A DNA stretch of 64,000 bases from Phytopseudomonas seleniipraecipitans (GTDB lineage Bacteria > Pseudomonadota > Gammaproteobacteria > Pseudomonadales > Pseudomonadaceae). The first letter of the stretch is position 1. Each line of letters opens with the position of its first letter. This document shows, one piece after another, positions 1 to 10,131 of this stretch. The stretch covers positions 248,001-312,000 of the forward strand of contig NZ_FNBM01000002.1 in NCBI RefSeq assembly GCF_900102335.1, read 5' to 3'. Made by a program: the position numbers and the translations under genes. The notes under the pieces were generated by a model, which worked only from the letters and a program-made list of their open reading frames with translations, had not been told where the DNA came from and searched no databases.

Positions 1-93
1 GCCCGATGGCTCACCCATATCGAGCGCTTCGACAGCGCTCACGACCGTTCGTGCCCTGGGCACCAACCGCCGCTCTGAAAAAAATCCCCTTTG

Positions 94-127
94 AAAAAGA
101 GGCCGCGCGCGTGAGCGGGCAGCCTCT
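94..127 (-). terminator. Intrinsic terminator after tsf
   Basis: On the minus strand an AGAGGC...GCCTCT hairpin with a GC-rich inner stem (98-127) is followed by a run of five T (94-98). It lies about 30 bases past the tsf stop and should end the rpsB-tsf transcript. No coding sequence is visible between it and base 1. Confidence 0.8.
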
Positions 128-156
128 TCTGGGGCACTAGCTGAGACGCCTGCTGC

Positions 157-1020
157 TTACTGCTTGCTGGCAGCAACCTGAGCAGCAACTTCAGCAGCGA
201 AGTCGTTCTCGGCCTTCTCGATGCCTTCGCCCACTTCGTAACGTACGAAGGAAACGATTTCAGCACCGGCTTTCTTGACCAGCTCACCGACCTTGACTTC
301 CGGGTCCATGATGAACGCTTGCTCAACCAGGCTGGCTTCAGCCAGGAACTTGTTGATACGGCCTTTGATCATGTTCTCGACGATGTTTTCCGGCTTGCCA
401 GCGATCTTGTCGGCATTCAGCTGCAGGAAGATTTCTTTTTCCTTGGCAACCAGCTCTTCCGAGACCTGATCCGGGGAAACAACGGCCGGGTTGGAGGCAG
501 CAACGTGCATGGCAACGTGCTTGGCCAGCTCGTCGTTACCGCCTTTCAGAACGACCAGAACACCGATACGGTGGCCGTGCAGGTAGGCACCAACGGTTTC
601 GCCAGAAACGGCGCTCAGGCGACGGATATTGACGTTCTCGCCGCACTTGGCGACCAGCGCTTCACGAGCCGACTCGCGAGAAGCGATCAGCGGAGCGACG
701 TCGGTCAGGTTCTGAGTGAAGGCTTCATCCAGGCTGTCTTTTACGAAGCCTTTGAAGTCGTCCTGCAGAGCCAGGAAGTCGGTCTGCGAGTTGACTTCGA
801 TGATCAGGCCGCGGCCACCTTCGACGCGAGCGGCGATAGCGCCTTCAGCGGCGATGTTACCGGCTTTCTTGGCAGCCTTGATGGCGCCCGAAGCACGCAT
901 GTCATCAATGGCTTTTTCGATGTCGCCGCCAGCGGCAACCAGGGCCTTCTTGCATTCCATCATGCCTTGGCCGGTACGCTCGCGCAGTTCTTTAACCAGG
1001 GCTGCAGTGATCTCTGCCAT
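157..1020 (-). CDS. tsf: Elongation factor Ts
   Basis: EF-Ts is the cytoplasmic nucleotide-exchange factor that releases GDP from EF-Tu during translation elongation. The 287-residue product has the usual family length. The N-terminal UBA-like domain (about residues 1-55) carries the signature ELRERTGQGMMECKKAL that contacts EF-Tu. The core domain includes the conserved NSQTDFLA near residue 80. It follows rpsB on the same strand, the order found in nearly all bacteria, and is separated from it by a hairpin that may partly terminate transcription. A strong terminator closes the unit. Identification is secure. Confidence 0.98.
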   Translation of the reverse strand: MAEITAALVKELRERTGQGMMECKKALVAAGGDIEKAIDDMRASGAIKAAKKAGNIAAEGAIAARVEGGRGLIIEVNSQTDFLALQDDFKGFVKDSLDEAFTQNLTDVAPLIASRESAREALVAKCGENVNIRRLSAVSGETVGAYLHGHRIGVLVVLKGGNDELAKHVAMHVAASNPAVVSPDQVSEELVAKEKEIFLQLNADKIAGKPENIVENMIKGRINKFLAEASLVEQAFIMDPEVKVGELVKKAGAEIVSFVRYEVGEGIEKAENDFAAEVAAQVAASKQ

Positions 1021-1087
1021 TTTGAAAATCCTCTTGGTAGGTCTTCAACCATCGCCCGTCATACAGGCGATCAAATCTGTGAGTGGC

Positions 1088-1112
1088 AAAAAGGGGGCCT
1101 AGCCCCCTTTTT
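1088..1112 (-). terminator. Hairpin between rpsB and tsf
   Basis: A perfect 11-bp inverted repeat (AAAAAGGGGGC, loop CTA, GCCCCCTTTTT) lies between the two genes. Read towards tsf it is a classic intrinsic terminator with a short T run. As tsf is expected to be co-transcribed, it probably acts as a partial terminator that lowers tsf relative to rpsB, as described for the rpsB-tsf operon of enteric bacteria. Confidence 0.75.
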
Positions 1113-1148
1113 GCGCAGCGCATAACACTAAATGCTCTGCGTTACCGC

Positions 1149-1892
1149 TTAGCCTTCGGCAGCTGCTGCAGCCGGTGCTTCTTCAACGAACGCTTCGGTA
1201 GCGCCGCCAACGTTGCTACGACCACGAACTACGGCGTCGGCCATTGCACCCATGTACAGCTGGATGGCGCGGATGGCGTCGTCGTTACCCGGGATGATGT
1301 AGTCAACGCCTTCTGGGCTGCTGTTGGTATCGACAATGCCGATGACCGGGATGCCCAGCTTGTTGGCTTCGGTGATCGCGATGCGCTCGTGATCAACGTC
1401 GATGACGAACAGAGCGTCCGGCAGACCGCCCATGTCCTTGATACCACCCAGGCTGCGATCCAGTTTTTCCAGATCACGGGTGCGCATCAGCGCTTCTTTC
1501 TTGGTCAGCTTGGTGAAGGTGCCGTCCTGGGACTGCACTTCCAGATCACGCAGACGCTTGATCGAGGCACGGATGGTTTTGAAGTTGGTGAGCATGCCGC
1601 CCAACCAGCGGTGATCGACGAACGGCGAGCCGCAACGAGCAGCTTCTTCGCGAACGATCTTGCCAGCGGAACGCTTGGTGCCGACGAACAGAATCTTGTT
1701 CTTGCCAGCAGCCAGCTTCTCAACGAACGACAGGGCGTCGTTGAACATCGGCAGGGTTTTTTCGAGGTTGATAATGTGAATCTTGTTACGCGCGCCGAAA
1801 ATGTACTTGCCCATTTTCGGGTTCCAGTAACGGGTCTGGTGACCGAAGTGCACACCGGCCTTCAGCATATCGCGCATGTTGACTTGGGACAT
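1149..1892 (-). CDS. rpsB: 30S ribosomal protein S2
   Basis: S2 is a late-binding protein of the small subunit, needed to bring S1 to the ribosome. The product has 247 residues. It opens [19 protein letters not shown] and carries the two family signatures: the early [12 protein letters not shown] region and the C-terminal half with [13 protein letters not shown] and the GIVDTN motif. An in-frame upstream ATG at 1955 would add 21 residues absent from the family, so the start at 1892 is preferred. The C-terminal tail is alanine- and glutamate-rich. It is the first gene of the rpsB-tsf unit, divergent from map. Confidence 0.98.
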   Translation of the reverse strand: MSQVNMRDMLKAGVHFGHQTRYWNPKMGKYIFGARNKIHIINLEKTLPMFNDALSFVEKLAAGKNKILFVGTKRSAGKIVREEAARCGSPFVDHRWLGGMLTNFKTIRASIKRLRDLEVQSQDGTFTKLTKKEALMRTRDLEKLDRSLGGIKDMGGLPDALFVIDVDHERIAITEANKLGIPVIGIVDTNSSPEGVDYIIPGNDDAIRAIQLYMGAMADAVVRGRSNVGGATEAFVEEAPAAAAAEG

Positions 1893-2045
1893 GATAGTTC
1901 CTTGATAAGTCGGGTTAGGCCTCCACGCGTCCCAATTTCCAACCCTTGCGGGCACCCAGGAAATCGTGTCGACACGTGTGTGGGGTTAAGCTTTCGGGGT
2001 CTGCCCCGTAAAGCGGCGCGTTTTATACCACAGAAAGTCAAGGCA
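1893..2045 (-). promoter_or_regulatory. rpsB promoter and leader
   Basis: On the minus strand an extended -10 element, TGGTATAAA (about 2022-2030), is followed by a GC-rich stretch (ACGCGCCGC) typical of the discriminator of growth-rate-controlled ribosomal promoters. The -35 position is weak. The leader of about 120 bases contains a CTTTACGGGG/CCCCGAAAG hairpin (1991-2013). Autoregulation of rpsB through its leader is known in E. coli; a similar role here is inferred. Confidence 0.5.
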
Positions 2046-2154
2046 AGCTATACGCGCAAACATGCCTGGCTGGTCGAGTGTAGCCCAGGCGCTTCAAGCT
2101 TCCAGCCGCAAACTGTTACCATGCCCATCTTTAAATAAAGCTACCGAGATCACC

Positions 2155-2955
2155 ATGACCGTCACCCTGAAGACGCCCGATGAAATCGAGAAGATGCGCA
2201 TCGCCGGCCGCCTGGCTGCTGAAGTGCTGGAAATGATTGCCGAGCACATCAAACCGGGCGTCACCACCGACGAGCTGAACACCCTCTGCCACGAGCACAT
2301 CGTCAACGTGCAAAAGGCCATTCCTGCGCCACTCAATTACGGCGCTGCGCCGGGCCGCCCTGGCTTCCCGAAGTCGATCTGCACCTCGCTCAACCATGTG
2401 GTGTGTCATGGCATCCCCAATGACAAGCCGCTCAAGGAAGGTGATGTGATGAACATCGACATCACCGTGATCAAGGACGGTTACTACGGCGACACCAGCC
2501 GCATGTTCCATGTCGGCAAGGTGCCAGAGTGGGCCGAGCGTCTGTCGCAGGTGACTCAGGAGTGTCTGTACAAGGGCATCGAAGTGGTGCGGCCGGGCGC
2601 TCGCCTGGGCGATATCGGCGAAGTGATCCAGAAGCACGCCGAGAAGAATGGTTTCTCGGTGGTGCGCGAGTTCTGCGGCCACGGCATCGGCTCGGTATTC
2701 CACGAAGAGCCGCAGGTACTGCACTACGGTCGCGCCGGTACCGGCATGGAGCTCAAGGAAGGCATGACGTTCACCATCGAGCCGATGATCAATCAGGGCC
2801 GCCCGGAAACCCGTGTACTGGGTGACGGCTGGACCGCAATCACCAAGGACCGCAAATTGTCCGCGCAGTGGGAACACACCCTGCTGGTTACCGCTGACGG
2901 TTACGAGATTTTCACCCTGCGCGGCGACGACACCATCGCTCGCGTCTCTGGCTGA
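2155..2955 (+). CDS. map: Methionine aminopeptidase, type I
   Basis: This enzyme removes the initiator methionine from nascent proteins. The 266-residue product has the pita-bread peptidase fold with all five metal ligands in sequence: two Asp in IDITVIKDGYYGDTSRM, His in EFCGHGIG, Glu in FTIEPM and Glu in WEHTLLV. The ATG at 2155 starts the standard MTVTLKTPDEIEKMRIAG N-terminus; an earlier in-frame ATG at 2062 would add 31 residues lying in the rpsB promoter region. It is divergent from rpsB and 38 bases upstream of glnD, with which it is probably co-transcribed. Confidence 0.97.
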   Translation: MTVTLKTPDEIEKMRIAGRLAAEVLEMIAEHIKPGVTTDELNTLCHEHIVNVQKAIPAPLNYGAAPGRPGFPKSICTSLNHVVCHGIPNDKPLKEGDVMNIDITVIKDGYYGDTSRMFHVGKVPEWAERLSQVTQECLYKGIEVVRPGARLGDIGEVIQKHAEKNGFSVVREFCGHGIGSVFHEEPQVLHYGRAGTGMELKEGMTFTIEPMINQGRPETRVLGDGWTAITKDRKLSAQWEHTLLVTADGYEIFTLRGDDTIARVSG

Positions 2956-2993
2956 TTTCGAACCCCGCCTATAGATAGAAGGAAGGCCGCCGC

Positions 2994-5690
2994 ATGCCGC
3001 AGGTAGATCCCGAGTTGTTCGATCGCGGCCAGTTCCAGGCGGAACTGGCGCTCAAGTCCAGCCCCATCGGCGCCTTCAAGAAAGCCATTCGTCGCGCGCA
3101 CGACGTGCTCGATGCGCGGTTTCGCAGCATTCGCGACGTACGTCGGCTGGTCGAGGACCGCGCCTGGCTCACCGACCAGATCCTACTGGAAGCCTGGAAT
3201 CGCTTCTCTTGGAGCGAAGACGCCGAAATCGCCCTGCTGGCTGTCGGCGGCTACGGTCGCGGCGAGCTCCACCCTTATTCGGACATCGACCTGCTGATCC
3301 TTCTAGGCAGCGACGATCAGGAAACCTTCCGCGAATCTATTGAAGGTTTCCTCACCCTGCTCTGGGACGTCGGCCTGGAAGTCGGTCAGAGCGTGCGCTC
3401 GGTCGCCGAGTGCGCCGAAGAAGCGCGTGCCGACCTGACGGTAATCACCAACCTGATGGAAAGCCGCACCATCGCCGGTCCCGAGCACTTGCGTGTGCGC
3501 ATGCAGGAGGTGACGGCCACTGCGCACATGTGGCCAAGCCAGGCATTCTTCATGGCCAAGCGCCAGGAGCAGAAGAACCGCCACGCCAAGTACAACGATA
3601 CCGAGTACAACCTGGAGCCGAACGTCAAAAGCTCACCGGGCGGGCTGCGCGATGTGCAGACCATTCTGTGGATAGCACGGCGTCATTTCGGCACTCTGAA
3701 CCTGCACGCGATGGTCGGCCAGGGCTTCCTGCTGGAAAGCGAATACACCCTGCTGGCCTCCTCTCAGGAATTTCTCTGGAAGGTGCGCTACGCCTTGCAC
3801 ATGCTGGCTGGCCGGGCCGAAGACCGGCTGCTGTTCGACCATCAAAGCAAGGTGGCCGAACTGCTCGGTTACAACGAGGGTGACAGCAAGCGCACCATCG
3901 AGCGCTTCATGCAGAAGTACTACCGGGTGGTGATGGCCATCGCCGAATTGAGTGACCTGATCACCCAGCATTTCGAAGAAGTGATTTTACGGGCCAGCGA
4001 GAGCAGCCCTGCCACAGCGCTGAACAACCGCTTCCAGGTGCGCGACGGCTACATTGAAGTCACCCACCCGAATGTGTTCAAGCGCACGCCGTTCGCCATC
4101 ATCGAGATTTTCGTGCTGATGGCCCAGCATCCCGATCTCAACGGCGTGTGCGCCGACACCATCCGCCTGTTGCGCGACCACCGCCATCTGATCGATGACG
4201 ACTTCCGCCAGGACATTCGCAACACCAGCCTGTTCATCGAACTGTTCAAGTGCGAACAGGGCATCCATCGCAACCTGCGCCGCATGAACCGTTACGGCAT
4301 TCTCGGCCGCTACCTGCCGGAGTTTGGCCACATCGTCGGGCAGATGCAGCATGACCTGTTCCATATCTATACGGTCGATGCTCACACCCTGAATCTGATC
4401 AAACACCTGCGCAAATTCAAGTGGCCGGAGCTGGCCGAGAAATTCCCCCTCGCCAGTGAGCTGATCGACAAGCTGCCCAAGCCCGAGCTGATCTACCTGG
4501 CGGGCCTGTACCACGACATCGGCAAGGGCCGTGGCGGCGACCATTCCGAGCTGGGCGCCATCGACGCCGAAGCCTTCGGCCAGCGTCACCATTTGCCAGC
4601 CTGGGACACCGGGCTGATCGTCTGGCTGGTGCAGAACCACCTGGCGATGTCGACCACCGCACAGCGCAAGGACTTGTCCGACCCTCAGGTGATCAACGAC
4701 TTCGCGGCGTTCGTCGGCGACCAGACCCACCTGGATTATCTCTACGTGCTCACTGTGGCCGATATCAACGCCACCAACCCGAGCCTGTGGAACTCCTGGC
4801 GCGCCACGCTGATGCGCCAGCTCTACACGGAAACCAAGCGAGCCCTGCGCCGCGGCCTGGAAAACCCGGTGGAGCGTGAAGAGCAGATCCGCCTGACGCA
4901 GAGCGCGGCGCTTGAGATGCTGGTGCGCGATGGCACCGATGCCGATGACATCGAGCAGCTGTGGTCGCAGCTGGGCGATGACTATTTCCTGCGCCACACC
5001 GCCGATGACGTCGCCTGGCACACCGATGCCATCCTCCGGCAGCCGAGTGACGGCGACCCGCTGGTACTGATGAAGGAAACCACCCAACGCGAGTTCGAAG
5101 GCGGCACGCAGATTTTCATCTACGCGCCGGACCAGCACGACTTCTTCGCCGTGACCGTGGCGGCCATGGCCCAGCTGAACCTGAATATCCACGATGCGCG
5201 GATTCTCACCTCGACCAGCCAGTTCACGCTCGACACCTACATCGTGCTCGAGGCGGAAGGCGGTTCGATTGGCAACAATCCGCAGCGCATCCAGCAAATA
5301 CGCCAGAGCCTGGTCGATACGCTGAAGCACCCGGATGAATATCCCAACATCATCCAGCGCCGCGTACCGCGCCAGCTCAAGCACTTCGCCTTTGCGCCGC
5401 AAGTGACCATTCACAACGATGCACAGCGACCGGTTACCGTGCTGGAGCTGACAGCGCCTGATCGCCCCGGCCTGCTGGCCAAGGTCGGGCGCATTTTCCT
5501 GGACTTTGACCTGTCGCTGCAGAACGCCAAGATTGCCACCCTGGGCGAGCGCGTCGAGGACGTGTTCTTCGTCACCGATGCCAACAATCAGCCGCTGTCG
5601 GACCCGGAACTCTGTGCGCGGCTGCAGCAGACCATCATCACCAAGCTGTCAGCGACGAGCAGCCCGAGTCCGCTGCAAATCAGTATCTAA
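2994..5690 (+). CDS. glnD: Bifunctional PII uridylyltransferase / uridylyl-removing enzyme
   Basis: GlnD senses glutamine and uridylylates or deuridylylates the PII proteins, so setting glutamine synthetase activity and NtrC signalling. The 898-residue product shows the family layout. The nucleotidyltransferase motif [16 protein letters not shown] lies near residues 84-99. The HD hydrolase domain has its His-Asp pair at residues 507-508 in YHDIGKG. Two C-terminal ACT domains follow, the second beginning [20 protein letters not shown]. Length and domain order are normal. It follows map closely, as in other pseudomonads. Confidence 0.97.
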   Translation: MPQVDPELFDRGQFQAELALKSSPIGAFKKAIRRAHDVLDARFRSIRDVRRLVEDRAWLTDQILLEAWNRFSWSEDAEIALLAVGGYGRGELHPYSDIDLLILLGSDDQETFRESIEGFLTLLWDVGLEVGQSVRSVAECAEEARADLTVITNLMESRTIAGPEHLRVRMQEVTATAHMWPSQAFFMAKRQEQKNRHAKYNDTEYNLEPNVKSSPGGLRDVQTILWIARRHFGTLNLHAMVGQGFLLESEYTLLASSQEFLWKVRYALHMLAGRAEDRLLFDHQSKVAELLGYNEGDSKRTIERFMQKYYRVVMAIAELSDLITQHFEEVILRASESSPATALNNRFQVRDGYIEVTHPNVFKRTPFAIIEIFVLMAQHPDLNGVCADTIRLLRDHRHLIDDDFRQDIRNTSLFIELFKCEQGIHRNLRRMNRYGILGRYLPEFGHIVGQMQHDLFHIYTVDAHTLNLIKHLRKFKWPELAEKFPLASELIDKLPKPELIYLAGLYHDIGKGRGGDHSELGAIDAEAFGQRHHLPAWDTGLIVWLVQNHLAMSTTAQRKDLSDPQVINDFAAFVGDQTHLDYLYVLTVADINATNPSLWNSWRATLMRQLYTETKRALRRGLENPVEREEQIRLTQSAALEMLVRDGTDADDIEQLWSQLGDDYFLRHTADDVAWHTDAILRQPSDGDPLVLMKETTQREFEGGTQIFIYAPDQHDFFAVTVAAMAQLNLNIHDARILTSTSQFTLDTYIVLEAEGGSIGNNPQRIQQIRQSLVDTLKHPDEYPNIIQRRVPRQLKHFAFAPQVTIHNDAQRPVTVLELTAPDRPGLLAKVGRIFLDFDLSLQNAKIATLGERVEDVFFVTDANNQPLSDPELCARLQQTIITKLSATSSPSPLQISI

Positions 5691-5809
5691 CATTTGCAGG
5701 AGCGTCGCCCCCGGCGTGAATCGATAACGGCCGCACCGCAAACCAGCAGCGCGCACGCCATTCGCTGCGGAAGCGCGGCTCCGACGAGAAGCGCGCCCGC
5801 GGCCCCTGA

Positions 5810-7702
5810 TCAAATCCGGAAGCTGTCCACCAGCTGCTTGAGGCGGCTGACCTGCTGATCCAACTCGGTACAGGCGCTGAGGCTCGACTGAAGGTTGCGC
5901 ACGCCGTCCTGGTTGAGGGTATTGATCTCGGTAATGTCCATGTTCAGGCTCTCGATCACCGAGGTCTGCTCCTCGGTGGCGGTCGCCACGGACTGGTTCA
6001 TGCCGTCGATTTCGCCGATGCGACGGGTCACGCCGCGCAGGTTTTCGCCGGCTTGGCCGCCAATACGTACGCTGTCATCGCTGAAACGACGGCTTTCACT
6101 CATGGTCGCGACGGCATCGCGGGCGCCGGCCTGCAACTGCTCGATCATCTGCTGGATTTCCTGCGCCGACGTCTGCGTGCGCTGCGCCAGGTTACGCACC
6201 TCATCGGCCACTACCGCGAAACCACGACCCGCTTCACCAGCACGCGCAGCTTCGATGGCGGCGTTGAGCGCCAGCAAGTTGGTCTGCTCGGAAATACCCT
6301 TGATCACGTCAAGGATCTGGCCGATGTCGTTGCTCTTCTGGCTCAACACCTCGATATGGCTGCCGGACGCCTGAATCTTGTCCGACAGGTCACCCATAGA
6401 GCCAAGCGTGCGCTCGACCATGCTCTGCCCTTCTTCGGCATCGCGCCGGGCATCGCTGGCCTGCTCCGACGCGTCGGCGGCATTACGGGCGATTTCCTGG
6501 GCCGCAGCACCGAGCTCGTTGATGGCCGCGGCTACGCTATCGGTGCGCGCCGCCTGCTCGCTGGAGTTGCCCATCGAGGCGTTGGACGCTTCAACCACCA
6601 TACTGACCCGAGCATGCACTTCGCGAGTCGCCGAGGCCACTTCGCGGATCGACTCGTGAATACGCTCGACGAAGCGGTTGAACGCGCCCGCGAGCTGGCC
6701 GAACTCGTCGCCGGAGTCGATCTTCAAACGCTGAGTCAGATCGCCCTCGCCCTCGGCGATGCCGCCCATGGCGTGGCTCATCACGTGCAACGGGCGCAAC
6801 AGGATACGGATCAATGCGCCAAGCAGCAGCAGGATGGCGATCACCCCGATGATCGTCGACATCAGCGCCGAGATACGGAATTCATGCAGCGCAGCGAAGG
6901 CCTTGCCTTCATCCACCGACAACCCGACATACCAACGCACACCAGCCAGTCCCTGCACCGGCAGGAAGGTGACGATACGGGCGCTGCCATCGACAGCCGC
7001 CACGTCCTGCAGGCCGGATTCCAGGCGCGGCGCGCCGCTGGGGAACAGATCCGGCAGTTTCTTCAGCACCAGGCTCTTGTCCGGGTGCACCAGCACCGTG
7101 CCCTTGTCGTCGACCAGGAAGGCGTAGCCCATGCCGCCCAGGTCGAACGAGTTGAGAATGTCGTCAACGGTCTGCAGCTTGAGGTCGCCGCCCACCACGC
7201 CTTGCAGGCTGCCACCGGCACTCACCGGTCGGGTGATGGTAATCAGCAGGCCATCGCGTGGGTCAGCCGCCAGGTAGGGGTCGGTCAGCCCAGGCCCGGT
7301 GCTGCTCGCGGCAGTCTTGTACCAGGGCCGCTGACGCGGGTCATAACCGGCGGGCAGTTCGCTGGCCGGAAACTGCGTGTAAGTGCCATCGGCCTGGCCA
7401 TAGTAGGCATACAGAAAGGCAGCCGCGATGCTGCGGTGCTGCAGATTTCTGGCCAGCGGCTGCGCGGTGCTGTCGTCCTGCACCGACTCGGCGAGATTGT
7501 CCAGCAGCTGCATGCGCCCGTTCAGCCAATGCTGGATATTGCCGGTGGACACCTGACCGACGTCATGCAGGTAGTTCGCCAGGTTGTCGCGAATGGCGTT
7601 GCGTTGCAGGTAGTCGTTATACAGCGCGAAGGACGCGAAGGCTGCAATGACCACCAGTGACGCCGCCAGCATGATTTTGTGGCTGAACTTTAAGGTGCGC
7701 AT
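5810..7702 (-). CDS. Methyl-accepting chemotaxis protein with dCACHE sensor
   Basis: This is a membrane chemoreceptor that controls CheA. The 630-residue protein has an N-terminal membrane helix (about 10-30), a periplasmic double-CACHE ligand domain to about residue 275 (with DPRQRPWYK and a following TRPV strand, as in amino-acid-binding CACHE receptors), a second membrane helix, and a HAMP segment near 305-355. The cytoplasmic signalling domain carries the hairpin tip GISEQTNLLALNAAIEAARA. No CheR-binding pentapeptide is seen at the C-terminus. The ligand cannot be named from sequence. A FliA-type promoter lies upstream. Confidence 0.93.
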   Translation of the reverse strand: MRTLKFSHKIMLAASLVVIAAFASFALYNDYLQRNAIRDNLANYLHDVGQVSTGNIQHWLNGRMQLLDNLAESVQDDSTAQPLARNLQHRSIAAAFLYAYYGQADGTYTQFPASELPAGYDPRQRPWYKTAASSTGPGLTDPYLAADPRDGLLITITRPVSAGGSLQGVVGGDLKLQTVDDILNSFDLGGMGYAFLVDDKGTVLVHPDKSLVLKKLPDLFPSGAPRLESGLQDVAAVDGSARIVTFLPVQGLAGVRWYVGLSVDEGKAFAALHEFRISALMSTIIGVIAILLLLGALIRILLRPLHVMSHAMGGIAEGEGDLTQRLKIDSGDEFGQLAGAFNRFVERIHESIREVASATREVHARVSMVVEASNASMGNSSEQAARTDSVAAAINELGAAAQEIARNAADASEQASDARRDAEEGQSMVERTLGSMGDLSDKIQASGSHIEVLSQKSNDIGQILDVIKGISEQTNLLALNAAIEAARAGEAGRGFAVVADEVRNLAQRTQTSAQEIQQMIEQLQAGARDAVATMSESRRFSDDSVRIGGQAGENLRGVTRRIGEIDGMNQSVATATEEQTSVIESLNMDITEINTLNQDGVRNLQSSLSACTELDQQVSRLKQLVDSFRI

Positions 7703-7747
7703 AAAGAGGTCTCGCTGAAGAAGGACAGAAAACGGCTTGCCATCAGG

Positions 7748-7774
7748 CTATCGGCCCAAAACGGTGCGTCTTGA
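7748..7774 (-). promoter_or_regulatory. FliA (sigma-28) promoter of the chemoreceptor gene
   Basis: On the minus strand the sequence reads TCAAGACG, 11 bases, then GCCGATAG. This matches the sigma-28 consensus TAAAGTTT-N11-GCCGATAA with exact spacing. It lies 45 bases upstream of the chemoreceptor start. Confidence 0.75.
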
Positions 7775-7902
7775 GCGCTTTGGCATCAGGAGTGCGACGC
7801 TTACAGACGGTTATCGGACGGATTAGCAATTTTCCTGAGAGCGCCTCGCGTGCTAGTGTCGGCAGCTTTGTCGCCGCCCTACAAAGGACACGTCGGATCG
7901 CC

Positions 7903-9099
7903 ATGAACCACGCCCTCGCCCAGCTGCAGCCCTACCCGTTCGAGAAACTCCGCGCCCTGCTCGCCGGCGTGCAACCTGCCGCCGACCGCTCGCCCATTGC
8001 GCTGTCACTCGGCGAGCCCAAGCACCGCTCGCCAGCGTTCGTGGCCCAGGCGCTGACTGACAACCTCGACCAACTGGCGGTCTACCCGACCACACTGGGT
8101 ATCCCCGCATTGCGTGAAGCGATTGCCCAGTGGTGCGAGCGCCGCTTCAAGGTGCCTGCTGGTTGGCTCGACCCGGCGCGACACGTGCTGCCGGTCAACG
8201 GTACCCGCGAGGCGCTATTTGCCTTCACGCAGACGGTGGCCCAGCGTGATGTCGATGGTCTGGTGGTCAGCCCCAATCCGTTCTATCAAATTTATGAGGG
8301 CGCAGCGCTGCTGGCCGGTACCCAGCCGCACTATCTGCCCTGCCTGGAAGCACACGGCTTCAACCCGGACTTCGACGCGGTAGCGCCCGAGGTCTGGCAG
8401 CGCTGCCAGATCCTCTTCCTCTGCTCGCCGGGCAACCCGACCGGCGCGCTGATTCCGCTGGACACGCTGAAGAAACTGATCGCCCTGGCTGATCAGTACG
8501 ACTTCGTCATCGCGGCGGACGAATGCTACAGCGAGCTGTATTTCGACGAGCAGAACCCGCCAGCTGGCCTGCTGACCGCCTGTGCGGAACTGGGCCGCAG
8601 CGACTTCAAGCGCTGCGTGGTGTTCCACAGCTTGTCCAAACGCTCCAACCTCCCAGGGCTGCGTTCCGGCTTCGTGGCGGGTGACGCGCAGATCCTCAAA
8701 GCCTTCCTGCTGTACCGCACCTACCACGGTTGCGCCATGCCGGTACAAACCCAGCTGGCCAGCATTGCCGCCTGGCAAGATGAAAACCACGTGCGCGAGA
8801 ACCGTGATCTGTACCGCGAAAAATTCGATGCGGTGCTCGAGATTCTGCACGGCGTGCTCGATGTTCAGCGCCCGGACGGCGGTTTCTACCTCTGGGCCAA
8901 GACGCCCGGTGACGATGCCGAATTCACCCGCGCGCTATTCGCCAAAGAGCACGTCACCGTCGTGCCGGGCTCTTATCTGTCGAGAGAAGTGGAAGGTTTC
9001 AACCCAGGTGCTGGCCGTGTGCGCATGGCATTGGTCGCGCCATTGGCAGAGTGCGTGGAGGCCGCGCGGCGTATTCGCCAATTTGTCGAAAACGCCTGA
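7903..9099 (+). CDS. dapC: Succinyldiaminopimelate transaminase
   Basis: This PLP enzyme makes N-succinyl-L,L-diaminopimelate in the succinylase branch of lysine and peptidoglycan synthesis. The 398-residue product is a fold-type I aminotransferase with the NPxxP-like segment SPGNPTG, ADECYSELYF, the PLP lysine in HSLSKRSNLPGLRSG, and a C-terminal GRVRMALV arginine motif for the carboxylate. The start at 7903 gives MNHALAQLQPYPFEKLRALL; the longer frame from 7771 has no family support. Other genes of this pathway, dapD and dapE, are also in the window. The position after glnD agrees with the gene order I recall from P. aeruginosa. Confidence 0.92.
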   Translation: MNHALAQLQPYPFEKLRALLAGVQPAADRSPIALSLGEPKHRSPAFVAQALTDNLDQLAVYPTTLGIPALREAIAQWCERRFKVPAGWLDPARHVLPVNGTREALFAFTQTVAQRDVDGLVVSPNPFYQIYEGAALLAGTQPHYLPCLEAHGFNPDFDAVAPEVWQRCQILFLCSPGNPTGALIPLDTLKKLIALADQYDFVIAADECYSELYFDEQNPPAGLLTACAELGRSDFKRCVVFHSLSKRSNLPGLRSGFVAGDAQILKAFLLYRTYHGCAMPVQTQLASIAAWQDENHVRENRDLYREKFDAVLEILHGVLDVQRPDGGFYLWAKTPGDDAEFTRALFAKEHVTVVPGSYLSREVEGFNPGAGRVRMALVAPLAECVEAARRIRQFVENA

Positions 9100-9110
9100 C
9101 AAACCGCGTG

Positions 9111-9139
9111 CCGGACGATGAGCACTAGCCATCGTCCGG
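9111..9139. terminator. Hairpin between convergent genes
   Basis: A perfect 10-bp stem, CCGGACGATG / CATCGTCCGG with a 9-base loop, lies between the dapC stop and the end of the methyltransferase gene. There is no long T run on either side, so it may act as a bidirectional transcript end or an RNA stabiliser. Confidence 0.5.
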
Positions 9140-9150
9140 TAGCAGGAAGG

Positions 9151-10131
9151 TCAATCGGTGCGGCGGGTGACCGTAAGCACTACGGCGGCGATGCGCTCGA
9201 CCGCTTCGTACCCTGGCTTCAGCAGTTCCTCGCCGAATACGTCGGGGTCCATTTCCTCGTAGCGCCACGCCAGCGATGAATCCCCCAATGTGTCGCGGAT
9301 ATAGGCGAGGAAGGGGTCACCACTGGCGATCATCGCCACCCCGGTGTACAGCAGCAGCGTGCCGCCGGGCGCCAGGCGCGCTATAGCAGCCTCGACGATA
9401 GCCCGGGATAGCCCAGCCCCCAACTCACCGCCGCCATCACGGTAAGCCCGGCTCTCGCTATCGAGCATGTAGGGCGGATTCGCCACGATCAAATCGAAAT
9501 CGCCGTCAACATCCTTGAGCAGGTCGCTGTGCTGCGCCCTGAGGTTGTCCGCACCCGATAAAGCGGCGTTTACGCCCGTGAATGCCAGCGCTCGCGGGTT
9601 GATGTCTACAGCCAGCACCTCGGCCTGAGGACGTGCCAGGGCGATGCACTGCGCACCTGGGCCAGCGCCACAACAGATATCCACGGCACGATTGATCGCC
9701 GAAGAACAAGGCACATTGAGGAAGACGTCGATAGCGCGCACGAAGCGATAGGTATCGGGACCGAAAAACACCGAGTCGGCCTGCGACGTCGGATAGCGCG
9801 AATGCACGAACAATTGCTCACCAAGGCTGGAAAAACGCACCGCACTGCGCAACTGCCCTGAACCTTCTTCAATGAGAATGTCGGCAGCGCGCATCAACTC
9901 CAGCAGCTCGGCATCCAGTAACTCCGGCAGAAACGGCCGGCTCCAGCCGAAGACCCCGGCGAGGTCTCTTGCCATCGCGTTGTCGTGACGCTCGTTGACC
10001 CGCTCATGGGTCAACGGTGTAGCGGTGATGAAGCGATAGCCCCGTTTGTGAAGCGCCTGGCCGAGGCCCAGCAGCGCCCACTGTTGATCGGTCTGTAACG
10101 GCTCTTTATGCATCGAGGCCCCGAATGTCAT
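9151..10131 (-). CDS. Class I SAM-dependent methyltransferase, translationally coupled to a diiron enzyme
   Basis: The 326-residue protein has an uncharacterised N-terminal part (about 1-140) followed by a Rossmann methyltransferase domain. The SAM loop reads VDICCGAGPGAQCIALA, motif II is EVLAVDINPRALAFTG, and the catalytic motif is DLIVANPPYML. NPPY is typical of enzymes acting on the amide of glutamine or exocyclic nitrogens (HemK/PrmC, RlmG, TrmN6-like). Its ATG overlaps the stop of the upstream gene by ATGA, which indicates coupled translation. A later in-frame ATG (residue 7, MHKEP) is possible. The substrate is unknown; the N-terminal part and the operon distinguish it from housekeeping PrmC. 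Confidence 0.82.
   Translation of the reverse strand: MTFGASMHKEPLQTDQQWALLGLGQALHKRGYRFITATPLTHERVNERHDNAMARDLAGVFGWSRPFLPELLDAELLELMRAADILIEEGSGQLRSAVRFSSLGEQLFVHSRYPTSQADSVFFGPDTYRFVRAIDVFLNVPCSSAINRAVDICCGAGPGAQCIALARPQAEVLAVDINPRALAFTGVNAALSGADNLRAQHSDLLKDVDGDFDLIVANPPYMLDSESRAYRDGGGELGAGLSRAIVEAAIARLAPGGTLLLYTGVAMIASGDPFLAYIRDTLGDSSLAWRYEEMDPDVFGEELLKPGYEAVERIAAVVLTVTRRTD

Noticed and set aside
39..326. 95-residue frame at the left edge as the start of a further gene
   Set aside because: It overlaps the end of tsf and the tsf terminator; no gene after tsf (such as pyrH) begins within the window.
3987..5414. 475-residue open frame antisense to glnD
   Set aside because: Shadow of glnD, which has all catalytic motifs; no domain is seen in the antisense product.
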